Of a stretch of 64,000 nucleotides of DNA, positions 25,886 to 35,490 are shown in pieces. This stretch comes from NORP309 sp964352735. GTDB taxonomy: Bacteria; Pseudomonadota; Gammaproteobacteria; Xanthomonadales; Marinicellaceae. The stretch covers positions 12,639 through 76,638 of the forward strand of contig CAYGTC010000016.1 of the NCBI GenBank assembly GCA_964352735.1. The letters are read 5' to 3'. Position 1 is the stretch's first letter. Every line of letters begins with the position of its first letter. The notes under the pieces are model-generated. The model worked only from the letters and a program-made list of their open reading frames with translations, did no database searches and was not told the origin of the DNA. Made by a program: the position numbers and the translations under genes.

Positions 25886-28800
25886 ATGAAACCTGTTCAC
25901 GAAAAAATTGCAATCATTGGTATTTCATTGCGTTTGCCTGGGTCGAACAACCTGGATGAGCTTTTCCGCAATTTACGTGATCAAAAGTGTTTTATTACCG
26001 AAGTGCCTGATGAGCGTTGGCAAAACATTGCCTCAGAAAAGAAGCCCGATAAAGCGTGGGGAGCCTTTGTTGAGGATGTTGATGGTTTTGATGAGGAATT
26101 TTTTAATGTGTCGCCTCGTGAAGCGCAAACCATGGATCCACAACAACGGTTTATGCTGGAACTTTCTCATCAAGCCATAGAAGATGCGGCCTATGCACCC
26201 AGTGATTTAGCAGGTTCAAATACGGGTGTTTTTATGGGTGTTTGTCATTGGGATTATGCCGAGTTATTTGAAAAAACAGGCATAGATGTTGATGCCTATT
26301 TGCCCACAGGGCTGGCATACTCCATCATTGCCAATCGTGTTTCGCACCATTTTGATTTTACCGGTCCCAGTGTCACTAATGACAGCGCTTGTTCCAGTGC
26401 GCTGGTTGCCATCATTCAAGCTGTTCAAGCCATACAATTGGGCGAGTGCCGCCAAGCTTTGGCTGGAGGCATCAATTTATTGTTATCACCCAATCATTTC
26501 AGTGCTTTTGCCAAAAATGGCATGTTGTCAAAAACTGGCGAGTCTCGCGCTTTTGATAAGGCTGCCAATGGTTATGTGAGGGGAGAAGGTGGCGGTGTAT
26601 TGTTATTGAAAAGTTTGGCCGATGCCATCAAAGACCAAGACCCAATCCACGCCATCATTGATGGTGGCAGCAGTAATCATGGTGGCAAGACCAATTCATT
26701 AACCGTTACCAATCCCAAAGCACAGGCCGCATTAATTCAGGATGTCTATCGCAACAATGGGTTTGAACTGGATTCCATAGGATACATTGAAGCGCATGGA
26801 ACGGGTACGCCATTAGGAGATCCAATAGAAGTATTGGGTTTAAAAATGGCTTTTGAAGCATTGAGCAAAGAAAAAGGAGAAACTGTCAATACCGGCAGCT
26901 GTGCCTTGGGTTCCATTAAAACCAACATGGGGCACTTGGAAGGTGCGGCAGGAATGGCAGGGGTTTTGAAAGCGGTGGTATCGCTGAAAAATAAAACATT
27001 ATTGGCCAATGCCAATTTCAACGAACCTAACCCCTTGTTGAAACTGCAAGACAGTCCATTTTATGTGCTCAAAGAAACCCAAAAATGGCAAACCAAAGAC
27101 AATAAACCATTGAGGGCTGGGGTCAGTGCTTTTGGTTTTGGTGGAACCAATGCCCATGTGGCTTTACAAGCCATGAGTGCCACAGAGGATATGATGAGCA
27201 ATCATCAACAAGACACTTATATTGTGCCCATCTCCGCTCGCAACCACACACAATTGATCAAATATGCTGAATCTTTGCGAGATTTTATTGAATCGCATCA
27301 TGATGAAGTGCACTTATCAAATGTGGCGTATACATTGCAGATTGCACGGGATCACATGCCACAACGTGCCGCATTTGTTGTCAGATCATTGGATGAGCTC
27401 ATGCAGGGGTTGTCGCAACTCAATGAGCAGATACTCTCAGCTGGATCTGTCTGTTTTGTGGAAGGCTCCTTGGTAGTGATTGAAAACCATGATGCTGATG
27501 AACAAGACATTAAGGTGTTACTGGATTCTGATGATAACGATGCCATTGCACAAGCGTGGTCAACAGGCGTATCCATAGACTGGAAAAAACGTTATGATCC
27601 ATCTAATTTACCGCGTCGCATACACGCGCCAGTATATGTTTTTGCTAAGAATAGGCACTGGTTTGTTATGCCTGATATATCACCTAATGTTTCGCATGTC
27701 ACGATGAATCAGCAAGATTACCCCATCATACAACATTCTGAAAAAAGCTATTCAGTTGCACTGGCATCACAACATTATTTGTTAAAAGATCACATCATTG
27801 CTGGTGCCTCGATTTTACCAGGAGTGGTTGTATTGGAATTGGTCAGGAACATCGCCAGTCAATACGTATTGAAAAAGCCTGAAATCACCATCAGTCATGT
27901 GGTGTGGTTAAGACCCATCATGGCACAACAATCGATTGTTACTTTTCGCATTGATATACAAGACAATACATTTAAAGTATCGGCTCAAGTAAATGCCGAA
28001 CAAAGTCCGCTGATGTTATGCCAAGGTAAAATCAGTGCCACAGCATCAGATGACCCTATGGAATTGATTAACGCCGCGTTTGATTCCTGCCAAGATATCA
28101 ACACAGAACAAGTGTATCAACGCTTGCAATCGGCAGGTATTCATCATGGACCAGCCTTTCAGGTGATGGATAAGGTTTCACGCCAAGACCATGCTGTTAT
28201 GGTATCACTATGCATCAACGATTTCACGCAAAATGACAACATCAACTGGCACACACATCCCGTCATTATTGATGCAGCGATTCAAGCGGTGGTGGCCTTA
28301 TTGCCTGAATCAACGGTACCTGGTATTCCTTTTTCAGTTGAAAAAATGACGTTCATCAATGCTCTGAGCAAAAGGGCACATGCCGTGATTCGCCAAATAG
28401 ATCATGGCGAAGAACGCACGGGTGTCAGTCGTTATGATCTTGACATCTATAACTCAAAAAATGAAATAAGCGTCATCATACGCAACCTAGCGACAAAAGC
28501 ACTGAATAAAGCACAATTGCCTGTTCAGCACGATGGCGAAAAACACCCTGAGTCTCTGATTTTGGCCAAACCCAGTTGGCAAGCGATCAATTTCCAAAAG
28601 CGTGACAACTCGAGCAATAAGGTGATCAAAACAGTGATGTTGTTTGGTTTGACCGATAAGTATCGGTATTTGCCAACACTTGAAAAAACTCAGGCACAGG
28701 ATTGTGTTATTGAACCCTTATTCTTGCCATCCAGGATCACCGATACTTTTGCTTTGGAGCAAGTGTTATTATTGCTGGTGAATAAATTTAAGAACCTCAC

Positions 28801-31800
28801 CAAATCATCACAAAAAACACAATTGATATTGGCCATGCCCAGTTATTTGAGTTCATGGCTGTCGCCTGCATTGTCGGGTTTATTTAAAACCATTAACCTT
28901 GAGAGCAGCTTAATTTCAGCCCGCATTGTGAGCTTACAAAATTACAGCAAACCTGAGCTCATTGATGAGTTGTTAAGCAATGAATTACTGATAGCGCAGG
29001 ATAACGCAGAAGTGTTGTACAGCAAAACCAATCAAAGATTAGTGAAAATATTCAAAGGTACGGGTGATAATCAACCAGTACCAATCAAAAGAAAAGGCGT
29101 TTACTGGATCACAGGTGGTTCTGGAGCCCTTGCACAACTGTTTGCCCGACACTTGATCAATACAGGCGTAGATCATGTTTATTTGAGTGGCCGTTCGTCA
29201 CGAACAGAAATCGCTGATAAGCTCAATACACTTTCTGATATCAAACAGCACATAAGTTATCTGCGGGTTGATATTACCAACCGTGAACAAGTGGCGTTGG
29301 CCTTGAAAAAAATCCAAAAAGGCAGAGAGGGACAGCTAACTGGTGTGATTCATGCGGCAGGAATCATCAATGATGGTTTGTTGATCCATAAAAATGAACG
29401 CGATATGTCCGCAGTGCTGGCACCAAAAATTAATGGCGTCATCAATTTGGACATTGCCACCAAGCACATTCGCCTGGACTGTTTTGCGGTGTTTTCCTCC
29501 ATTGCCTCGACTTTTGGTAATTTGGGACAAGCCGATTACTGTGTTGCCAATGGTTTTTTGGACGGTTTTATGCACTGGCGAACAACAGCAACCAAGCTGG
29601 GATTGAGGTTCGGTCACAGCTCGTCCATTAATTGGCCGATTTTTGCTGAGGGTGGTATGCATGTGCCAGACAATATTTTAGCAGGCATGAAACAAAGAAT
29701 GGGCGTGGTCCCTTTGACAAAAGATCCTGCATTTCAGGCTTTTGATTACGCGACTTCGCACAATTGTGTTCAGTTGGCTGTGGCTTATGGTGATCAAGCA
29801 ACAATCAAAAGATTTTTTGAAAATACAAAAGCCACAAGCACTGCTGCTCATCTCAAAAAAGAAGCAAAAGTAAGTACAGCAGTTACAAATCAAAGAAACT
29901 TAAATCAAGAATCCACAAATCAAGAAGCCACCAGTCCAGTTGCTACAAGCCAAACCAATACTGTGGTCACAAGCAGCAAGTCTGATGTACAAGTGAAAAA
30001 CAGTCAACAAGACATCAAGATGGCCTTGAATCAAATGATCAGCAAAAATTTTGCCGATGTACTGGCCATGGATCCGAACAAAATACGCATGGATGCACCT
30101 TTTGATACCTATGGTTTTGATTCGATTATTGCTGTTGAATTGATTGAGCGCCTGGAAAAAGATTTTGGCGAATTGCCAAAAACATTATTTTTTGAACACA
30201 TTGACCTCAACAGTGTTGTGACGTGGTTGATGGATGAGCATGAACAAACAGTTCACCAGTTGTTTTCTCATGATGGCGTCGCTCAGGTTGAATCAACTGT
30301 GCAACAAAATGACATGCCTATCCCACCATCTGATCACCGTGTTGATGAGTCAACTGAAAGTAAAGCTGAAAACACTTCAGAAACCACTGCTGAACTTGCC
30401 ACTGGACTCGCCGCTGGAATTGCCCATGACCTTCATGACATTGCTGTGATTGGTATAGGCGGTATTTATCCAGGTGCCAAAGATTTGGATGAATTTTGGC
30501 AAAACCTCAAGGCTGGTAAACATGCTTTTGAACCGGTGCCAGAGAACCGTTGGAAACATCAGGATATCTATCATCACGAGCGTGATATTTTAGGCAAATC
30601 AACCATTAAAACCGGCAGTTTTTTGGATAACATTGATAAGTTTGATCCGCGCTATTTCAACATATCTCAGACAGAAGCAGAATTGATGTCACCAGAAGTC
30701 AGGTTGATGTTACAAGTCGCGGTTGAAACCTTTGAAGACGCGGGTTACTCCAAAGAATACATACAGCAGAAAATGGATGGAGACGTGGGTGTACTGGTAG
30801 GCACCATGAGCAATCATTATAACCTCTACGGCTTTCAAAACATGTTGACGCGCGGCTCTCAAGCCAGTGGCAGCTATACTGGCACTTTGCCGAATATGAT
30901 TTCTTATTATTATGGCCTGACTGGACCTTCGGTGTTTGTTGATACCATGTGTTCGGCAGCGGCCACTTGTATTGACATGGCCGTGCGGATGTTGCGCACT
31001 GGTCAGAGTAAAATGGTATTGGCAGGTGGCATCAATTTGTTGTTGCACCCCAATAATCTGGTTTCCAGTTCGCAAGAACATTTCACCACCAAAACAGCAG
31101 AGGTGATTCGTAGTTATGGTGTGGGGGCCGATGGCACAATCTTGGGTGAAGGCGCAGGAACGGTTTTATTGAAACCACTCAAAGACGCACAACGTGATGG
31201 AGATAATATCCAGGCCGTTATAAGAGGCACTGCGATAACCAATGCAGGTGTCAGAAACGGTTTTACCGTTCCCAATCCACACATGCAATCAAAAGCCATT
31301 AGACTGGCACTTGATGATGCCAAAATCAACGCCAGAACCATCAGTTACCTCGAAGGACATGGGTCAGGAACCAGCTTAGGTGATCCGATAGAAATCAGAG
31401 CGCTGAATAAAACTTTCAAAGAAGACACTTCTGATCAAGCATTTTGTGCGATTGGATCAGTAAAATCCAACATTGCCCATTTGTTGGCTGCCGCAGGTAT
31501 CGTTGGTTTTACCAAGGCTTTATTGCAGATGCGCCATAAACAGCTGGTCCCGTCATTGCATTCTGAAAAGATTAACCCAGCCATAAATTTTGATAACTCT
31601 CCATTTGTTGTGCAACAAAGTCTGACGCCATGGCAACGCCCAACTTTAGAAGTCGACGGAATAAAACAGCAGATTCCGCGTCGCGCCGGTATCACTTCTA
31701 TTGGCGCTGGTGGTATGAATTCGCACATCATCTTGCAAGAATACGAGATGCCAGAAGCGTCATCATCGGTGGGCAGCGAGACAAAGCGCCTGATCATTTT

Positions 31801-34800
31801 TTCTGCAATGCATCTTACCGCCTTAAAGCGCTTATTGACAAAATATCAATCGTGGTTAACACAGCACAAAGACATTAACCTGGATCGTTTTGCTTATACC
31901 TTGCAAGTGGGTCGCACGGCTTTAAATTGTCGATTGGCATTTATGGCGCATAACTTATCTGATGTGATGCATCAGATCGATGGGTTCATGAATGCTGAAA
32001 AGCAGGACGAGGTATTTTTTATTGAAAATGTATTGGATGCACAACTGCCTCAACAACAATCAAATGTGAATGATCGGCTGTTGCAAGGAAATTTAAACCA
32101 ATGGGCACAATCGTGGGTCAATGGAGCCAAGCTGGATTGGGACGAACTGTGGCACAATAAACCGTTGAAAATCTCACTGCCTACTTATCAATTTGATCAA
32201 GTGCGTTGCTGGTATGAGGTTTATGAGGATGCACCAAATATTCTCAACCCCGAAGCATTCAGGCGCAAACTGCACCCCTTTATCGGCACCAATACCTCCA
32301 ATATCCATGGTCTGAGTTTTGAACTGCAATTCAATATTAATGATGTGCTGGATTATCAGTACAAGCAACACAATCAAGTGCGATTACCCCCTTTGATTGT
32401 GACAGACATTGCGCTGGCATTGAGCCAGTTGGTTGGTGTCAATCACACCGCTGAGTTTCAAAGTGCTTGTGTCACGGAATTGTCTGTTTCTGCCTGTCAA
32501 TTGCACGAAGCCGATCATTTGAACTATCAAGTGAGTATCCTATCTGATACAAACCACAGTAATGATAAAGCGGCTTTGCAATTGCAAATACAAGGTTTTT
32601 GGCACAAAAATGGTACAAAACAACCGTGGTTTGATGCAAAAAGCGCCATCAACGCCAGTCATGGGCATCAGCCATTGTTAAAGCCGCTGGGTCAGGTGAT
32701 ACATCAATTTGATCACCAAGCCATATTGGACATTTGGCAACAAGGCGCATTGTCCTTTGCGCCGTATCATAATAATATACAAGCTTTTATGCTTGATGAA
32801 CATCAAGGTGGAGAAATTTATTTCACGCACACTGAGTTGCATCAAAACAGCCACCACAACCATCAAGTACTCAGTGCAGATTTATTGATGCTGATTCAGC
32901 AATTGGGAAAACTGTTGGGTCATTATTTTCAATGTGCTAATTGGCAAGAATTCGATTTGGTAAATCTAAAACAGTTGACTCAATCTGGCGCTTCAATAAA
33001 CGCCTGCGAAAAACTTCGGTTTTCAGTAGTCACACATGATCAACACGGTTTAGTGGTGGATGTTCATTTACTGGATGCAAATGCGCAGTTATTGGCCAGT
33101 TTTGAGGGCATTGAATTTGGAGATTTAACGGCAGTTATTCACACTACTCAACACACCAGTTCGGTAACAGATCAGCTAGATTCGCAATCCATAGAAAAAG
33201 AACTCAGTGATTATTTACGCAAGCAAATGGCGGGGATTGTCAAGTTTCCCGAATCTGACATCCATGCCAAAACGGGCTTTTACATGCTTGGCTTTGATTC
33301 AATCAGTTTGACCACCTTAACCGAAAAAATTAACAGTGATTATGCCACACAATTAACACCGGCATTATTTTATGAAGTTGAGAACCTTGAACAGTTGACC
33401 GATTATGTGGTGGCTTTGGGTGTGAAAAGCCTCAACAAACCCATAGATAATTTCGATGCCAATAGCAAATCAGACAATCAATCTCATCAAGCAAAAGAGC
33501 GCACTGAGATTCCCGATGCTTTCGTTGTCAGTAATGATGCGCGTAATTCAGATGAGCACAAAAATATTCACAGCAATGATAAAAAGGTTCGTGGCGGTGA
33601 CTCACCCACAAAATTTGCCATCATTGGCATGGACGGTAAATTTCCCGGCGCCAATAACTGTCAAGAATTTTGGCAGATACTCACATCAGAAACCGATGCC
33701 TTAAGTGACTTTCCATTAGATCGCTATTCTCGAGAATATCAAGCGCTCATTGCTGAACAAGACTTTTGTAAGCGAGGTGGTTTTGTGCGCGGCGTTGCAG
33801 AATTTGATCCCTACTTTTTTAATGTTTCACCTTCAGAGGCACAATTGATGGACCCGCAACATCGATTGTTCTTGCAAGTTGCTTGGAATGCTGTGGAAAT
33901 GTCTGGTTACAAAGCTGCTGACTTGGATAAAAAAACCGGTGTTTTTGTTGGGGTTTCAGCCAATGAATATGTCGGTTTATTAAAAGATCATGGCGCTGAT
34001 ATTGATGCCTATATGGCCACTGGTAACTCGCATGCCATGTTGGCCAATCGTTTGTCTTATTTTCTTGATATTCATGGCCCCAGCGAAGCCATTGATACGG
34101 CTTGTTCAAGTTCCTTGGTGGCCATTAATCGAGCCATTGAAGCCATCACCCATGGCACCTGTTCGATGGCCATTGCCGGTGGTGTCAATCTTAATTTGAG
34201 TATGGAGTCCTTTGTTGGACCGCATAAAGCTGGCATGCTCAGTCCTGAGGGCAGATGTAAAACTTTTGCCAATGATGCCGATGGTTATGTTCGTGGTGAA
34301 GGCGCAGGTGTGGTCATCATTAAACCATTGGCTCAGGCACAAGCGGATGGAGATGACATCTTAGCGGTGATTGTTGGTTCCGCTGTTAATCATGGTGGTA
34401 GAGCCAATTCTCTGACCGCCCCAAATATTAAGGCGCAATCTGATCTTATTGTTTCTGCAATGGGCGATTTGGATCCAAGCTCTATCAGTTATATAGAAGC
34501 CCATGGAACAGGCACCCATTTGGGTGATCCGGTAGAGATCGAAGCCTTAAAAAAAGCCTATCAACAATTGGCCCAACAACACGACATCAGCCAGTTTGAA
34601 GCAGATACTTGCGGATTGGGTTCGGTCAAAACCAATATTGGCCATTTAGAATCGGCTGCGGGCATTGCTGGTTTGATCAAATTGATCCTGAGTTGTCAAA
34701 ACAATTTGATACCAGCAACCCTGAACTGTCAAGTGACCAACCAACACATTGATTGCAGTTCAAGCCCATTTTATGTACAAAAACACGCCCGTCATCTGGA

Positions 34801-35488
34801 TGCTGAACAACGCCACAGATTCGCGGTGAGCAGTTTTGGTTTTGGTGGGGCCAATGCACATCTGGTGATCGAGAGTTATCAGCGACCAAACAAAACACAT
34901 GCAGTCAGTCAGCAACAATGGATTGTGTTGTCAGGCCGAACAGCATCGGCATTAAAGCAGAGAATCATCAATCTACTTGATGATATTGTGCATCTCAAAG
35001 ACCAGGATATGGCCCATTTGGCTTACAGCTTGCAAATCGGCCGAGAGGCAATGGAGTATCGGTTGGCACTGAAAACAGATTCTCTGACCGATTTAGCACG
35101 ACAGTTAAGGCAGTCTTTAGATAATGATGCGCGAGATGCAACAAAAGTGCGCTTGATTAATGGTTTTCCAGATATGACGATTGTTCATGTCAACCAGAAA
35201 AGCAACAGCAGCTTTGATAGCATGGAACAAGACGTTTCACAATGGCTTTTAGGTAAAAACATCAATTGGCGATCGTATTGGCAAGATTTTGAAGTACAGC
35301 GATTACGCTTGACTGGTTATCCGTTTGAGCAAAATACTTGCTGGTTTAACGTACAAAACACTGCGGCTCAACAATTGTCAGATCAGCATGAAAAGCCTAA
35401 AGAACAGAAGATAGAGAAAATGTTACAGGATGTGATTGATGGACATATGGACTTGGATGACGTAGCAGACTCAGTTGGAAACTTATAG
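25886..35488 (+). CDS. Trans-AT PKS protein 1: KS-DH-KR-ACP, KS-B-ACP, KS
   Basis: The protein is 3200 aa. Domains with active residues: KS1 (about 5-430; C169, H304, H350); DH1 (610-870; H636 in HIIAGASILPG, D796); KR1 (880-1310; TGGSG 1076-1080, S1205, Y1218); ACP1 (S1413); KS2 (1510-1960; C1689 in DTMCSAA, H1825, H1865); B domain (2125-2430); ACP2 (S2472); KS3 (2570-3000; C2740, H2873, H2920). A linker and a short acidic C-terminus (from about 3170) probably dock with the next protein, which begins with the KR of module 3. Module 1 would extend and dehydrate the malonamyl starter; module 2, with its DH-like but non-catalytic B domain, is the branching module that closes the glutarimide ring. 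The start ATG lies three bases after the AMT stop. Confidence 0.9.
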   Translation: MKPVHEKIAIIGISLRLPGSNNLDELFRNLRDQKCFITEVPDERWQNIASEKKPDKAWGAFVEDVDGFDEEFFNVSPREAQTMDPQQRFMLELSHQAIEDAAYAPSDLAGSNTGVFMGVCHWDYAELFEKTGIDVDAYLPTGLAYSIIANRVSHHFDFTGPSVTNDSACSSALVAIIQAVQAIQLGECRQALAGGINLLLSPNHFSAFAKNGMLSKTGESRAFDKAANGYVRGEGGGVLLLKSLADAIKDQDPIHAIIDGGSSNHGGKTNSLTVTNPKAQAALIQDVYRNNGFELDSIGYIEAHGTGTPLGDPIEVLGLKMAFEALSKEKGETVNTGSCALGSIKTNMGHLEGAAGMAGVLKAVVSLKNKTLLANANFNEPNPLLKLQDSPFYVLKETQKWQTKDNKPLRAGVSAFGFGGTNAHVALQAMSATEDMMSNHQQDTYIVPISARNHTQLIKYAESLRDFIESHHDEVHLSNVAYTLQIARDHMPQRAAFVVRSLDELMQGLSQLNEQILSAGSVCFVEGSLVVIENHDADEQDIKVLLDSDDNDAIAQAWSTGVSIDWKKRYDPSNLPRRIHAPVYVFAKNRHWFVMPDISPNVSHVTMNQQDYPIIQHSEKSYSVALASQHYLLKDHIIAGASILPGVVVLELVRNIASQYVLKKPEITISHVVWLRPIMAQQSIVTFRIDIQDNTFKVSAQVNAEQSPLMLCQGKISATASDDPMELINAAFDSCQDINTEQVYQRLQSAGIHHGPAFQVMDKVSRQDHAVMVSLCINDFTQNDNINWHTHPVIIDAAIQAVVALLPESTVPGIPFSVEKMTFINALSKRAHAVIRQIDHGEERTGVSRYDLDIYNSKNEISVIIRNLATKALNKAQLPVQHDGEKHPESLILAKPSWQAINFQKRDNSSNKVIKTVMLFGLTDKYRYLPTLEKTQAQDCVIEPLFLPSRITDTFALEQVLLLLVNKFKNLTKSSQKTQLILAMPSYLSSWLSPALSGLFKTINLESSLISARIVSLQNYSKPELIDELLSNELLIAQDNAEVLYSKTNQRLVKIFKGTGDNQPVPIKRKGVYWITGGSGALAQLFARHLINTGVDHVYLSGRSSRTEIADKLNTLSDIKQHISYLRVDITNREQVALALKKIQKGREGQLTGVIHAAGIINDGLLIHKNERDMSAVLAPKINGVINLDIATKHIRLDCFAVFSSIASTFGNLGQADYCVANGFLDGFMHWRTTATKLGLRFGHSSSINWPIFAEGGMHVPDNILAGMKQRMGVVPLTKDPAFQAFDYATSHNCVQLAVAYGDQATIKRFFENTKATSTAAHLKKEAKVSTAVTNQRNLNQESTNQEATSPVATSQTNTVVTSSKSDVQVKNSQQDIKMALNQMISKNFADVLAMDPNKIRMDAPFDTYGFDSIIAVELIERLEKDFGELPKTLFFEHIDLNSVVTWLMDEHEQTVHQLFSHDGVAQVESTVQQNDMPIPPSDHRVDESTESKAENTSETTAELATGLAAGIAHDLHDIAVIGIGGIYPGAKDLDEFWQNLKAGKHAFEPVPENRWKHQDIYHHERDILGKSTIKTGSFLDNIDKFDPRYFNISQTEAELMSPEVRLMLQVAVETFEDAGYSKEYIQQKMDGDVGVLVGTMSNHYNLYGFQNMLTRGSQASGSYTGTLPNMISYYYGLTGPSVFVDTMCSAAATCIDMAVRMLRTGQSKMVLAGGINLLLHPNNLVSSSQEHFTTKTAEVIRSYGVGADGTILGEGAGTVLLKPLKDAQRDGDNIQAVIRGTAITNAGVRNGFTVPNPHMQSKAIRLALDDAKINARTISYLEGHGSGTSLGDPIEIRALNKTFKEDTSDQAFCAIGSVKSNIAHLLAAAGIVGFTKALLQMRHKQLVPSLHSEKINPAINFDNSPFVVQQSLTPWQRPTLEVDGIKQQIPRRAGITSIGAGGMNSHIILQEYEMPEASSSVGSETKRLIIFSAMHLTALKRLLTKYQSWLTQHKDINLDRFAYTLQVGRTALNCRLAFMAHNLSDVMHQIDGFMNAEKQDEVFFIENVLDAQLPQQQSNVNDRLLQGNLNQWAQSWVNGAKLDWDELWHNKPLKISLPTYQFDQVRCWYEVYEDAPNILNPEAFRRKLHPFIGTNTSNIHGLSFELQFNINDVLDYQYKQHNQVRLPPLIVTDIALALSQLVGVNHTAEFQSACVTELSVSACQLHEADHLNYQVSILSDTNHSNDKAALQLQIQGFWHKNGTKQPWFDAKSAINASHGHQPLLKPLGQVIHQFDHQAILDIWQQGALSFAPYHNNIQAFMLDEHQGGEIYFTHTELHQNSHHNHQVLSADLLMLIQQLGKLLGHYFQCANWQEFDLVNLKQLTQSGASINACEKLRFSVVTHDQHGLVVDVHLLDANAQLLASFEGIEFGDLTAVIHTTQHTSSVTDQLDSQSIEKELSDYLRKQMAGIVKFPESDIHAKTGFYMLGFDSISLTTLTEKINSDYATQLTPALFYEVENLEQLTDYVVALGVKSLNKPIDNFDANSKSDNQSHQAKERTEIPDAFVVSNDARNSDEHKNIHSNDKKVRGGDSPTKFAIIGMDGKFPGANNCQEFWQILTSETDALSDFPLDRYSREYQALIAEQDFCKRGGFVRGVAEFDPYFFNVSPSEAQLMDPQHRLFLQVAWNAVEMSGYKAADLDKKTGVFVGVSANEYVGLLKDHGADIDAYMATGNSHAMLANRLSYFLDIHGPSEAIDTACSSSLVAINRAIEAITHGTCSMAIAGGVNLNLSMESFVGPHKAGMLSPEGRCKTFANDADGYVRGEGAGVVIIKPLAQAQADGDDILAVIVGSAVNHGGRANSLTAPNIKAQSDLIVSAMGDLDPSSISYIEAHGTGTHLGDPVEIEALKKAYQQLAQQHDISQFEADTCGLGSVKTNIGHLESAAGIAGLIKLILSCQNNLIPATLNCQVTNQHIDCSSSPFYVQKHARHLDAEQRHRFAVSSFGFGGANAHLVIESYQRPNKTHAVSQQQWIVLSGRTASALKQRIINLLDDIVHLKDQDMAHLAYSLQIGREAMEYRLALKTDSLTDLARQLRQSLDNDARDATKVRLINGFPDMTIVHVNQKSNSSFDSMEQDVSQWLLGKNINWRSYWQDFEVQRLRLTGYPFEQNTCWFNVQNTAAQQLSDQHEKPKEQKIEKMLQDVIDGHMDLDDVADSVGNL
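32258..33175 (+). other. B (branching) domain in PKS1 module 2
   Basis: A double-hotdog, DH-like segment lies between KS2 and ACP2. It begins like DH domains (LHPFIGTNTS, H2130) but the catalytic motif is altered: in HxxxGxxxxP the His is Tyr2159 and the Gly is Asn2163, while Pro2168 remains. A possible Asp (D2332) persists. Lack of the His together with the position KS-B-ACP is what is known of RhiE-type branching modules, where the domain assists a vinylogous Michael addition. Alternative: simply a degraded DH. Confidence 0.72.
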
Positions 35489-35490
35489 CG

